This document shows, piece by piece, positions 12,292 to 21,738 of a stretch of 64,000 nucleotides of DNA; positions within the stretch are counted from its first letter, which is position 1; every line of letters begins with the position of its first letter. Under the pieces are notes generated by a model. That model saw only the letters and a program-made list of their open reading frames with translations. It was not told the origin of the DNA and did no database searches. Source of the DNA: Mesostigma viride (taxonomy: Eukaryota > Streptophyta > Mesostigmatophyceae > Mesostigmatales > Mesostigmataceae); NCBI GenBank assembly GCA_009746045.1, contig RPFO01000406.1, positions 1,450,030 to 1,514,029 on the forward strand, given 5' to 3'. The position numbers were made by a program, and so were the translations under genes.

Positions 12292-13818
12292 ATGCCTACC
12301 TCTGATCTTGAACGCCTTATTAGTAGATTTACGGCCACTGAGCCGGAAGCATTAGCTGCCATTGCTGCACATCCCCAACAATTAGGCAAGCACCCTTGTA
12401 AATTTGTAGGTGGGTTTTTATATGTGCAGATAGCAGATTCTCCCCCTCAATGGCGCCTGTATGTCCCTCCTATCTGTCGCTCCTCCTTGCTCTTTGAGTT
12501 GCATGACTTAGCTGCTCATCAGGGTGGTAAACGGGTACGGGACCTAGTAGCCCGCTCTTATTACTGGCCTTCCCTTTATAAGGATGTGGATGAGTATGTT
12601 AGAACTTGTCAATCTTGCCAGGAAATGAAACCCAATAATGTAGGACAGATAGCAGAACCTAGGACCTTGCCTGACCCTATCATGCCTTGGGATTCTATCA
12701 TGATGGATTTTGTAGGACCTTTTAGAAAGAATGATAGGGGCAATGCCCAAATCCTGGTGTTCATAGATCGTTTTACTCGTATGTGCCATCTTGTGCCGTG
12801 TCCTTTAGAACTCACCGCACGTGACTGCGCTCGCCTTTACCTCAATAATGTATATAGATATCATGGATTGAGTAGGCAGTTTATTAGTGATAAGGATAAA
12901 TTGTTTACCTCAGATTTTTGGCAGCAGTTTTTCGCTGCCATCGGTACCAAGGTTACCTACGGTACTGCCTACCACTCCTCCTCCTCTCATTTAGTAGAGC
13001 GTCTTAATAGAGTAGTAGAAGAAGCGCTTAGGCACTATGTTAATGGCTCGGGTAGTGATTGGGAGGATTATTTATGTTTGGTAGAGTTCTCCCTCAACAA
13101 TTGTCCCCAAGCTGCGCATGGGTATACGCCCTTCTTCTTAGATACTGGTAGACAGCCCCTTACCCCTACCTCTCTCTTAGCCAGTCCTCTACGGGACAAG
13201 GATGATGTGTCCCGAGATACTGTAGAAGGTGTACAGTCCTTGCTAGATAGAATGAAAACTGCTCATGACCACGCAATCTCAGGATACCAAAAAGCTCAGG
13301 CTAAGTACCTTGCTAGGTTGCGTGCCTCCTTAGATAGACGAGCACCTGAGATAGAAGTAGGAGATCTAGTATTAGTAGAAGGCCCCCGTGTTGGCCGTTT
13401 TGCTCATAAGTTTGAAGCAGAACTTAAGGTCAAACTTAGGCCTGCCTTCTTAGGACCCTTCCATGTGTTGTCTAGGGTAGGAAATTTCTTGTATAAAGTC
13501 GATATCCCTACCTCTTGGCAAACGCATTCTAACACCTTCCATAGGAGCCAGCTTAAACTGTACCACCCTAGTACGTTCGCTGGCAGGGAGTTAGCGCCTG
13601 CCCCTTTAGAGCATAATCCTGACACTGGGGAAGTAGAAGACGAAGTAGAAAGCATCGTGGCCCATAGAGATATCAAAAAGGGCCGCGGTACCCAGCGTCA
13701 GTATAAAGTGAAGTGGATGTATGCTCGTAGTGAAGTAGATAAGGTTTGGTATACGGAGAGTGAGCTAGATGGGTGTAGTCGCCTGCTGCAGGAATATAAA
13801 ACCCTGCACAAGCTCTAG
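12292..13818 (+). CDS. gypsy Pol part 2: integrase with C-terminal chromodomain
   Basis: 508 residues, in a different frame from the RNase H part. HDLAAH (about 72-77) and CQSCQ (about 105) form the HHCC zinc motif. The core follows with MDFVGPF, SDKDKLFTSDFW and ERLNRVVEEALRHY supplying the DDE residues. The C-terminus (about 445-500) has HRDIKKGRGTQRQYKVKWMY, a W and LLQEYKTL, the chromodomain pattern of chromoviruses, which can steer integration to marked chromatin. The stop that separates it from RNase H lies near 12205, so an intact Pol would need a one-base correction or frameshift. Confidence 0.93.
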   Translation: MPTSDLERLISRFTATEPEALAAIAAHPQQLGKHPCKFVGGFLYVQIADSPPQWRLYVPPICRSSLLFELHDLAAHQGGKRVRDLVARSYYWPSLYKDVDEYVRTCQSCQEMKPNNVGQIAEPRTLPDPIMPWDSIMMDFVGPFRKNDRGNAQILVFIDRFTRMCHLVPCPLELTARDCARLYLNNVYRYHGLSRQFISDKDKLFTSDFWQQFFAAIGTKVTYGTAYHSSSSHLVERLNRVVEEALRHYVNGSGSDWEDYLCLVEFSLNNCPQAAHGYTPFFLDTGRQPLTPTSLLASPLRDKDDVSRDTVEGVQSLLDRMKTAHDHAISGYQKAQAKYLARLRASLDRRAPEIEVGDLVLVEGPRVGRFAHKFEAELKVKLRPAFLGPFHVLSRVGNFLYKVDIPTSWQTHSNTFHRSQLKLYHPSTFAGRELAPAPLEHNPDTGEVEDEVESIVAHRDIKKGRGTQRQYKVKWMYARSEVDKVWYTESELDGCSRLLQEYKTLHKL

Positions 13819-16195
13819 TCGTAGGCCTTCTCCTCTCTTATGTTATGTCTGCTGTCGACGGGTGGTTGGTTGTCCCCTCCCCTCCGCAGCCGTCATGACA
13901 GAGCCTACCCCTCCGGCTGAGAGCCCGCTGCCGTCCCTGCCCCTACCGGACCCTGAGCTGTATTTCGAGGCCCTTCCGGGCCGCTGGGTGTCGCGATCAT
14001 GTTACCGGGGTGGCGTTGTGCAGCCGGCCCTTCAGGCCCAACATGCGAGCTTAGTCAGGGCGGCCCTCTTCGGGGTCACGTGGTATGGTCCTTCCCCTAA
14101 TGAGCCGCACCAGCTTGTCCTGCACGGGTTCGACGATGCCGGACACTGTTTGTTGGGGTGTGGTTCTCGCTGTCCCGCCTTGGAACAGATAGATGCGGTT
14201 CTCCGGTGCTGCCGTGTGTTCTCCTACCTCTCTACCCCTGTGGGCCGTACCTGCCTACGGGAGGTGTTTCCTTGGCTTCCGGCTGAGGGTGATGCTGAGG
14301 TAGATGAGAACCCCTGCGACCTTTTACGGGCCGTAGAATTCATGGAGATAGCTGATCAGGCGGCGGGACTAGCGGTTGATGGTCCTGCCCCTTCGGGCGC
14401 CCCAACCGAGGTACATTATACTCCAGATTATTCTGCCTCGAGCGCTGCGTCCGCCTCCTCGGCGTCTGTTCCTCCCTCTCCGGTCCCGTCGTCCCCTCGG
14501 TCGACCCGGGGTGTTGCAGTGGAGCCTACCCCTTCGGGTTTGCCTGATCCTCTTTCGGCGACGGTCTCGGCTATGCAGGCTCAGATCCAGTCCCTGACCA
14601 CGGCGTTTGGGGCCTTCCTGGCGGCCCAGGCGCAGGTCCCGGCTACGCCAGCTGGATCCGCGCCTCCTACCCCTTCTGTTGCCCCGGCGACTACGGCTTC
14701 GCCCGCGCCCCCGCTGGCGCCCGCGGTCGCTGTGGTTCCGGCGGCTGCTGCGACTCCTGCTGCCTCTGCGCCTGTGACCGCTGTACCTGCGCCTACGCGC
14801 GAGTCCCCTGCCCCTGTGACCGCGCCCGCTGTCGCTGCTCCCGAGCCTCCACCAGCTCAGTCGCAGCCGTCGCGGGGCTTCTTTGGCGACACTAGCGGAC
14901 TGCCCAGGCTTTGGGAGGGTGGTCCCCCGCAGAGGATCCCGGTTCCTGACTGGAGCCTGGATGGTAGTCAATCTTATGCAGGACTTCCTGTTCCTACGGG
15001 CCCCATTTTTAACATGTGGCCTGAGGGTGCACCGGCCACCGGGACCGGCGCGCCAGCTTCGGTGGCGGGTCCGTCACGGCCCCCTCTGGCTTCGGGTCCG
15101 GCGCGACCGTCTGCTGTACCAGTGTCACCTGCGTCGGTGTCGGCTCCTGCCCCTGCTTCGGCCCCTGCCCCTCCGGCCTCTCTGTCCTTGGCTGCGGTTG
15201 TTCGGTCCACCGGTCAGGACCCTCGCGCTACCCGCGCTTCCGACTCCCTCCGGGAGTTGTCCCAGGGTGATCGGGACAGGGCTCCTTCTGTGGTGCATGC
15301 GACGCCGGAGTCGCGCGACACGCCCGTGCCTGGATGTGGTATGTCCGCGCTCGCCTGCCGCCAGTGTGACCTGCCGCGCGTCTCCGCCGAGCTTGCCGTC
15401 TCGCCCATGTCCTACGGGTTTTCCCAGGTGTGTCGGGCGCCTCGGGATCGTGGTCTACCCATTGAGACTGATCGGCCTCCTTTCGACATGGTTATCTTAG
15501 CTGATCCTGTGTTCCAGGGTGAGATCCTGGTTCGGCGCGTTCTGTATCGCTGGGCTAGGCGCCACAACGACTTGGACACCTACGGTGGCTTCCAGTGGGC
15601 TTATCCTCCGCCTCTGGGCATTATGGCTTCGGATGCCCTTACGGTAGAGTTTCCTTCGGTGCCGGGTGTTACGTACACCACGGTCCTCCAGCCCATCCTC
15701 GAGTGGGATGCCCGGCGTCCGGCGCCCCTACCGGGCCAGGGTTTAGACTCCCGCGGCCACCCTCCTCCTCGGGCCAGCGACTACCTAGAGACATTCGGGT
15801 CGCGCCAGTGTACGCGTCGGTGGCGCTCCCGAGAGGTTCGGCACATCCGGTTGTGGCCGTCCAACGTGGAGCCCCTGGTGGACCTGTTTTTCCCGACGGG
15901 TTTGCGCCCTCGGATCCGGTACCATCGCCTCCTCCTGCGGGCCCTCTGTTTGATCGCGGTAGAGCCTTTCCTTCGCCTCTTTGCCTGTGGCTTCCTGGAC
16001 TGGGCCCGTGGCCAGGTCGTTCTTACTCAGCATAGGTATTACTGGGCCTTTCTGGGCCTTTTTCCTGACGGCGTGTGGGCCGATGTTTTCCTCACCGTAG
16101 ATAGGCATGACAATGTTGAGGATGTGGCCCATTACCAGGCCTACCTGGATGTCCTGCTGGCCTCCCGTGGTACCTACCAGACGGATGGCCATTAG
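13769..16195 (+). CDS. extra 3' ORF of the gypsy element, function unknown
   Basis: 808 residues if started at 13769, or 766 from the ATG at 13895, which lies just beyond the integrase stop and is the better start. It occupies the position env has in retrovirus-like elements. N-terminal about 150 residues: a folded-looking Cys/Leu-rich region (WYGPSPNEPHQLVLHGF). Middle: a Pro/Ala/Ser low-complexity stretch with a short helical QIQSLTTAFGAFLAAQ. C-terminal about 250 residues: a second folded-looking region rich in Arg, Trp and Phe. There is no clear signal peptide and only one mildly hydrophobic stretch (about 720-745), so I do not call it an envelope protein. Its codons are visibly richer in G and C than gag-pol, which suggests a separate origin. 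Confidence 0.75.
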   Translation: MGVVACCRNIKPCTSSSRRPSPLLCYVCCRRVVGCPLPSAAVMTEPTPPAESPLPSLPLPDPELYFEALPGRWVSRSCYRGGVVQPALQAQHASLVRAALFGVTWYGPSPNEPHQLVLHGFDDAGHCLLGCGSRCPALEQIDAVLRCCRVFSYLSTPVGRTCLREVFPWLPAEGDAEVDENPCDLLRAVEFMEIADQAAGLAVDGPAPSGAPTEVHYTPDYSASSAASASSASVPPSPVPSSPRSTRGVAVEPTPSGLPDPLSATVSAMQAQIQSLTTAFGAFLAAQAQVPATPAGSAPPTPSVAPATTASPAPPLAPAVAVVPAAAATPAASAPVTAVPAPTRESPAPVTAPAVAAPEPPPAQSQPSRGFFGDTSGLPRLWEGGPPQRIPVPDWSLDGSQSYAGLPVPTGPIFNMWPEGAPATGTGAPASVAGPSRPPLASGPARPSAVPVSPASVSAPAPASAPAPPASLSLAAVVRSTGQDPRATRASDSLRELSQGDRDRAPSVVHATPESRDTPVPGCGMSALACRQCDLPRVSAELAVSPMSYGFSQVCRAPRDRGLPIETDRPPFDMVILADPVFQGEILVRRVLYRWARRHNDLDTYGGFQWAYPPPLGIMASDALTVEFPSVPGVTYTTVLQPILEWDARRPAPLPGQGLDSRGHPPPRASDYLETFGSRQCTRRWRSREVRHIRLWPSNVEPLVDLFFPTGLRPRIRYHRLLLRALCLIAVEPFLRLFACGFLDWARGQVVLTQHRYYWAFLGLFPDGVWADVFLTVDRHDNVEDVAHYQAYLDVLLASRGTYQTDGH

Positions 16196-16540
16196 ATAGA
16201 GGGCCTTAGGCCCGACCTGAGGGTGTTGTCCCTCCGGTATGTAGAGTCGCCTTCATATTCTGGCCAGTTGGTTGGCTGTTCTTGGTCCTTGGCGCTGATG
16301 TGTTTACTCTGTGTGTCCTGCCCAGTGCCGTCCCCCCCCGGCCAGGACTCCGTTCCAGGCAGTTAGGGGAACCTCCCACCAGGCTTGGTGCTGGCTAACC
16401 CTACACCACCCGGCGTGGTGGTGGAGACCGTGTGAACTATTGGTGCTTTGTATCTGGGATGGTCTATCGATTGTGTTGGTGTGTGTTGGGTGCATTAGGT
16501 TTTTCCTACCCCTTCGTTTCCTCCCTGTGCGTAGGGAGAG
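16196..16540 (+). other. gypsy 3' untranslated region before the copia insertion
   Basis: No gene seen. It continues after the nested element at 24382 with the polypurine tract. The copia target duplication GGCTC occupies 16541-16545. Confidence 0.7.
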
Positions 16541-16545
16541 GGCTC

Positions 16546-17162
16546 AGTTGTGAGGGTAAGAATGCCACGAATTCCGCCATGGTTCTTGCAGGAAGTTGCC
16601 TTTATTAATAATCAGGAAACACAGACGTAAGTCACGTCACTTCCAAGACTGCACGCAGCACAGGCGACAGGGTCGCAGCGCCAAGAGAACGTGCACGCAA
16701 GAACTAGCGTCCCGGTGTGACCAAGTCACTCATATAGCTTACTAGGGACGCGTCCAAGTATTCAGCTGCACTGTCACAGCTGAACTGTCAATCAATTGAT
16801 TACACAGACTCTGGCACGCCTTTGGCGCGCAGATCTATCAATTGTCCATACGGCTAGTCCTGTGGACCTATCCGTACACTAGTCAGCATCAATTGTCTCA
16901 TAGGTCCTGGCGCGCTACAGTGCGCCTACCTATCAATTGACCATCAAGTCCTGTACAAGTCCTGTCAACGTCCTGCGGACTATCAAAGTGACACTTGTAC
17001 ATCCTGTGTCCGTACGCGCCCACAGTGGCGCGCCGGGTACTGTCGGCACAGCCTAGGAAACGTCATAACTTTTACGTTCCTTAACCAAATGAGGCGTTCA
17101 AGGTGCCGTTGGAAAGAGCGTAACAATCTCTATCCATCTAACGTAAATCCTTTACGTTAACT
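16546..17162 (-). repeat. copia LTR (3' LTR of the element)
   Basis: 617 bases, AGTTGTGAGGG...TTAACT, repeated at 23760-24376. It contains several copies of a TCAATTG motif. It is the 3' LTR because the coding strand is minus. Confidence 0.95.
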
Positions 17163-17182
17163 CCAATCCCTTCTTTTCTTTA
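17163..17182 (-). promoter_or_regulatory. copia polypurine tract
   Basis: On the minus strand the bases directly before the 3' LTR read AAAGAAAAGAAGGGATTGG, a typical primer for plus-strand DNA synthesis. Confidence 0.75.
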
Positions 17183-18111
17183 GGGATCACATCCCCTGCC
17201 AGGGACCCTTGAAGTAGCTTGAAATGTCCTTCACTCCAGCTTGAAGCTTGAACAGATGTCTTTAATGGCCATTGCCATTCCCCCAGCCCTTTCTTTTAAG
17301 GAACTGGAAAAGAAACAGATCTGCCACAGGGAAAACCATTTCATGAGAAATGGATAAAAACCTATGGAAGTGGCATTACAGAGTACCACCAGATATTAGA
17401 AGCACACAAAATTAAATACATACAGGTTAATTCTATGAGGTCTTCTCCAGGAATTAATCCCATCACCTCGGTAGAGCCTCCAGTACAATGACCTTCTGGC
17501 GGTGAGTTACATTAATCCCAGATACTAATCCCATAAAACCCAGTACATATTCAATATAAGTACAATAAATCCATGACAATTAAAATACCACTTGACAAAG
17601 TAAGGCGTATTACAATAGTTTGCCTGTCATTCTCTCAACAGGGGTCTATTGGCGCCCGTCTTACGGCGCCCGTCTACTTGCCAGATGGTAAACTGCCACA
17701 GCAAACAAATGACAAAATGAAACACATAGGCAACAATTAAATCCTGCCCTGGGGAACTAGGGAAGTCTGAACAGGCAAACACCTGAACAGGCCAGCTTGT
17801 AGAAACATAATACCAGGGAATCGAACCCCGCCCTATAAACCCCAGAATAAAGGTTCCCAGACCATTGTGAGAGTATGTACAAATATACATTTCTTTTAAA
17901 ATAGAATACATGGTCTGTAATGGACCTGTCAACCTTGTGTAGTCAACAGCATGAACCCCAGCCAAAACCTGGCTGTATCCTGATTAAAATCAGAGTGAGT
18001 GTACCATGGTCCATGAGCCTTAGTACAGACTAAAATACAGGTATTATGCCAGTCACAATGCTGACACTACCACACAATCTGCTCTCCAATGCCCTATAAC
18101 CATGCACCAGC
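17183..18111 (-). other. copia 3' noncoding region
   Basis: About 930 bases between pol and the polypurine tract. It contains one 112-residue minus frame (17627-17965) with no recognisable motif; I would not annotate it as a gene. Confidence 0.5.
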
Positions 18112-21100
18112 TTAGACAGCTTGCTGAGATGGGTCCATCAGAGACTGAAGAACCTTGTATTGCACTGCTGCCTTCTGCACTAGCTTGGTCAAAGCATCAG
18201 CAGGATTGTCAACCCCAGGGATATGCTCAATATTGGCCAAGGAGGACAACTCCTTAAGAAGGAGATAATCCAAGTCCCTACTTCTGGCCATCTGCCTGTG
18301 CACAAACTGCACCATCCCCATGGAGTCTGTTTTTAGAAGAGTGGTAACCTGAAGTGGCCAAGGAGTGTTAGAAGTCATCTGATGAAGCAACTCCTTCAGA
18401 TAAAGGCTTGTGTGAATGCCTTCACAAATAGCCCTGCATTCTGCCACATCACTGCTGACAGCCACCCGTTTGTGCAGGCGACTAAACCAGCTCACCAAAC
18501 TCCCCAGGCCTTCCTGTCTGAGCACAAAGAGCCCTGCAGCCCTGCCCCTGACCTTGGAGACCTGCCTGCTGTCCATTGAGCTATCCACATACAGCTCCAT
18601 GCAAATGGGTTGTGATAAATCCACTGCAGACAACAGAATGCCAGATGAAGCCCTGACCTGATCAGCCACCTTGGCAGACCCTAGCTCCACCAGCATGTCA
18701 TCAGGCAACCTGGCTATGACCATAAGGTCTGGCCTGGAAATGCCTGCCACCCAAGCAACCATGCCCCTCACCATGGGACACAGTGCCTGTGTGATGGTTG
18801 GAGGAAGCTTGCTAATGAGGGTCTCTTGATAGTCATTGCCCCCCACCAGCAGCATACGCCACTCCCCTCCCTTCTTCACCAGTGTGGCCTCCATGCCCAC
18901 AAACAGCAGAGGCTCATTCTCCACCTGCCATTGCTCCCTACCCAGAGGAAACTTGGACTTAATGATGGAGATCAGCTCCTTAAGCCACGACGTGGGAGCT
19001 ATCAGATGTAGGTCATCCCCGTGCAGCGAAGCATACACTGGCAGGCCTTCCCATTGCCCCAGAAACAGACAGGGGTCTACAGGAGAGACCTTCAAGTTGC
19101 AATGCTCCTTCAGGAAACGGTTGAGAGTCTCCCTCCAGATTATTGGACTTGACCTCAGGCCCTCCAGGCCCTTGAGGATTTTAAGGAACTCCGTGTGGAT
19201 GTCCCTTTTCCATACAGCAGGCACCCTAACATAGAAAGGCGTCTTGCCCTCCCACTTTTCCTGTGCCACATCTGCATCACCCTCCAGAAATGCCCTCTTG
19301 AAGTCTATCACCACTGAGCCATAGTCCAAGCCCTTGTTGAGAAGGCCTAGAAAGACACACAGCAGCAGCCTCCAAGTATCATGCAGCATGCCAGGGGTAT
19401 ACAACTCCTCAGCAGTGCACTCACCAGTACCCTTGAACTCATTCAGCACTGGCCTGACATGTGGTACCTTGACCCCGTCCACCTCCTTCATCTTGATGAC
19501 AAACTTGAGCTTGAGTAGACGTCGTGCAGGAGGCAGGTCATTGACAGGTTCCACGCATTTCTTGGAGATCCAGTCCTCCCCAGATTTAATCAGACCCAGT
19601 GTGACCTGGGGACACATAATGGGAGAGGACATGAGCTTCACCAGGCCTTGGTAGTTGATAGGGCTGTGTCCAGCAAGTGAGTGAGGACCAATGCCCAAAC
19701 TGCTTGGATGACTAGCAGCTGGCAGTATGAGGTCATCAACCAAGGGCTCCTGCCCCTGGCACACTTGCACACGCTTAACCGTCCTGGTTACTGCACGTGA
19801 TAGGTGAGTGGTCCTGAAATTAATCAGTGGGACCTGACCAGCCCCTTCCTTAGTCAGGAGAGAGGACGTGATCACTACCCCATCCTGGCATAGGAAATTC
19901 TGCCCCAGAAGAGCAGGTCCTTGATAGCCCTCCAAGACACAAAAAGCAGTGTCCTGTCCAAGGATAGGAATGAATACCTCACCCAGTACCTTCACGTGTA
20001 CCCCGCCACTGAAGTCAGACACAAACTGATAGCTGGGTTCAGACATGCTGTACCCTGCTGCAGCCCTGGTCCCAATAATGGAGACCTGAGAATTAGTGTC
20101 TACCTCTAAGGCAGTGTCCAGCCCCAGATTGCCATGCCACCTGAGCTTGGCTACCTTGGGCTGCTTCTTGGCCCTTTGTAGAGCCCCAATCAATCCAGCC
20201 AAACTTGTCCCCCTGGGCTTGGTTAGTGCCTTGGGCTTGACAGTTGACTCCCCAGCTGTTGACCTTGCAGCCTGTTCAACAAGTACCTCTGCAACCTGGC
20301 CAGGGCTGACAGATTCCCCTGCAACAGATGTGGTCGTTGCGTCAGTGATGTCACCTGGGACCTGAAAATCCTGCAGATCCTGTGAGCCTTGTGCCTGACT
20401 GCCCTCATTCATCAGGTTAGGCTTGACATATGACCAACTCAGCCGGTGTACATGCTTTGGTTCGTCCTCCATGCTGACCAAGCATGCGTGGCTAGCTTCA
20501 TCAACCTGGGTAACCACCCCAGGACTCCAGCTACCACGTTTGCCATAAAGGCTAGGTTCCTTCCAAGCTAGGACCTTCTGACCCACTTGTGGCTCCAGCA
20601 TCTTCCAACCCCGGTCCTTCTCCCTCAGCTTGGCAAAGGTGACATGTGCAGCATGTTTCCAGCCCTCCAGCACATGTGGTGGGCACAGGCCATGATATAG
20701 ACCCATTGGGCTGACAGCAACTCCATCATAGTAGAAGTTAACCCTGCTGTTCAGCTGCTGCTCCACGTTCCTCAGCCATGCACTCCTGACAAGTGCAGGT
20801 GCAGACAAGGGTACCCAGTCTTCAGAGATGATCAATTTCTTGACCTCCTGGATTGCCCTCTCGATAGCACCCTGCTGCCCATGAGCCTCCCTAGGTGTAA
20901 CCAGCAACTCAGGAAGGGTAGGATCACCCTTGAGATGCTGAAACTGCATGTCCACCTGGATCCTTGTGGTAGGAAACTTGGCTCTTACATTCTGCAGGGC
21001 AGCCAGCAAGTACCTGTTCTTCATAGAAGGTAAATGCTCCAGCACCTTGTATTTCGTGTACCTGTCCACGCACACCAACAGTTGCATGCCCCTGATGTGT

Positions 21101-21738
21101 TGGATATCACACTGCAGATCACCAATGCTCTGAGGTAGAGCTTTGGCATGTGATTTCCTGGGCTTGTTGGAGGACAACTGGCACTTACACCGTGAGGCAG
21201 CTTGCTGACACGCCTTAAGAAGGGGTGCCCTGCCCATACGGAAGGCAAAGTTGTTTGACAGAGAAGTGGCATGCCCAAACATGTTGTGGATTCGGGCACC
21301 CAACTCCTGGTACACAGAGGAAGCAGTCCCTGGCACAGTCAGGACTGTGCTGTCAGGTTGTCCAGCATCACCATGCTGACTTCCATCCTGTTCTGACTCA
21401 GAGCCTGAGTCACCCTGCTCATGCCCAACACCTGGACCGCCAGCAGGGACCACATGCATACCACCAGAGGCCTTCACACCCCTCTGTGGTTGTACATTGG
21501 TTTCTCTCAAAATGAGAGGTCCACCCTCGTGCCCAGCACGAGGATGCATAGGGTCAGACATTCTTACAGCTGCATCAGCTGTCAAGGACGTCTTCATAGG
21601 AACCTGTACCTCTCCAGGTGACCTGGGGCCACACTGAACCTGGAGATCACCCTCTTGTTGCCCAGATATAAAATCTGCATTGGAGCACCTGGCCTCCCCC
21701 TTGGGTGAATTAAGGTGTGTAGGGGTTGCCTCAGACAG
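18112..21738 (-). CDS. copia Pol: integrase, protease-like, reverse transcriptase, RNase H
   Basis: The first ATG is at 21597 (1161 residues). The frame is open for 47 more codons up to the gag stop and is the gag frame, so Gag-Pol could form by reading through UGA. Domains (from the ATG): degenerate zinc motif H104, H109, C130, C137, C139; integrase core with D160/D164, D216 and E246 in QQGAIERAIQ (D-E spacing of about 29, short for copia); protease-like segment about 487-570 with LEVDTNSQVSIIG and closing PALLGQNFL; reverse transcriptase about 665-880 with VIDFKRAFLEGD and HGDDLHLIA in place of YVDD; RNase H about 1000-1140 with YVDSS, AECRAI, KTDSMG and DNPADALTK. The protease triad reads DTN, not DTG/DSG, so activity is uncertain. 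Confidence 0.85.
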   Translation of the reverse strand: MSEATPTHLNSPKGEARCSNADFISGQQEGDLQVQCGPRSPGEVQVPMKTSLTADAAVRMSDPMHPRAGHEGGPLILRETNVQPQRGVKASGGMHVVPAGGPGVGHEQGDSGSESEQDGSQHGDAGQPDSTVLTVPGTASSVYQELGARIHNMFGHATSLSNNFAFRMGRAPLLKACQQAASRCKCQLSSNKPRKSHAKALPQSIGDLQCDIQHIRGMQLLVCVDRYTKYKVLEHLPSMKNRYLLAALQNVRAKFPTTRIQVDMQFQHLKGDPTLPELLVTPREAHGQQGAIERAIQEVKKLIISEDWVPLSAPALVRSAWLRNVEQQLNSRVNFYYDGVAVSPMGLYHGLCPPHVLEGWKHAAHVTFAKLREKDRGWKMLEPQVGQKVLAWKEPSLYGKRGSWSPGVVTQVDEASHACLVSMEDEPKHVHRLSWSYVKPNLMNEGSQAQGSQDLQDFQVPGDITDATTTSVAGESVSPGQVAEVLVEQAARSTAGESTVKPKALTKPRGTSLAGLIGALQRAKKQPKVAKLRWHGNLGLDTALEVDTNSQVSIIGTRAAAGYSMSEPSYQFVSDFSGGVHVKVLGEVFIPILGQDTAFCVLEGYQGPALLGQNFLCQDGVVITSSLLTKEGAGQVPLINFRTTHLSRAVTRTVKRVQVCQGQEPLVDDLILPAASHPSSLGIGPHSLAGHSPINYQGLVKLMSSPIMCPQVTLGLIKSGEDWISKKCVEPVNDLPPARRLLKLKFVIKMKEVDGVKVPHVRPVLNEFKGTGECTAEELYTPGMLHDTWRLLLCVFLGLLNKGLDYGSVVIDFKRAFLEGDADVAQEKWEGKTPFYVRVPAVWKRDIHTEFLKILKGLEGLRSSPIIWRETLNRFLKEHCNLKVSPVDPCLFLGQWEGLPVYASLHGDDLHLIAPTSWLKELISIIKSKFPLGREQWQVENEPLLFVGMEATLVKKGGEWRMLLVGGNDYQETLISKLPPTITQALCPMVRGMVAWVAGISRPDLMVIARLPDDMLVELGSAKVADQVRASSGILLSAVDLSQPICMELYVDSSMDSRQVSKVRGRAAGLFVLRQEGLGSLVSWFSRLHKRVAVSSDVAECRAICEGIHTSLYLKELLHQMTSNTPWPLQVTTLLKTDSMGMVQFVHRQMARSRDLDYLLLKELSSLANIEHIPGVDNPADALTKLVQKAAVQYKVLQSLMDPSQQAV

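Noticed and set aside
14369-14971. 200-residue Arg-rich minus-strand ORF
   Set aside because: Antisense shadow of the Pro/Ala/Ser-rich linker in the gypsy extra ORF.
13769-16195. Calling the gypsy 3' ORF an envelope gene
   Set aside because: No signal peptide, no clear transmembrane helix and no fusion-peptide-like segment. Only its position suggests env.
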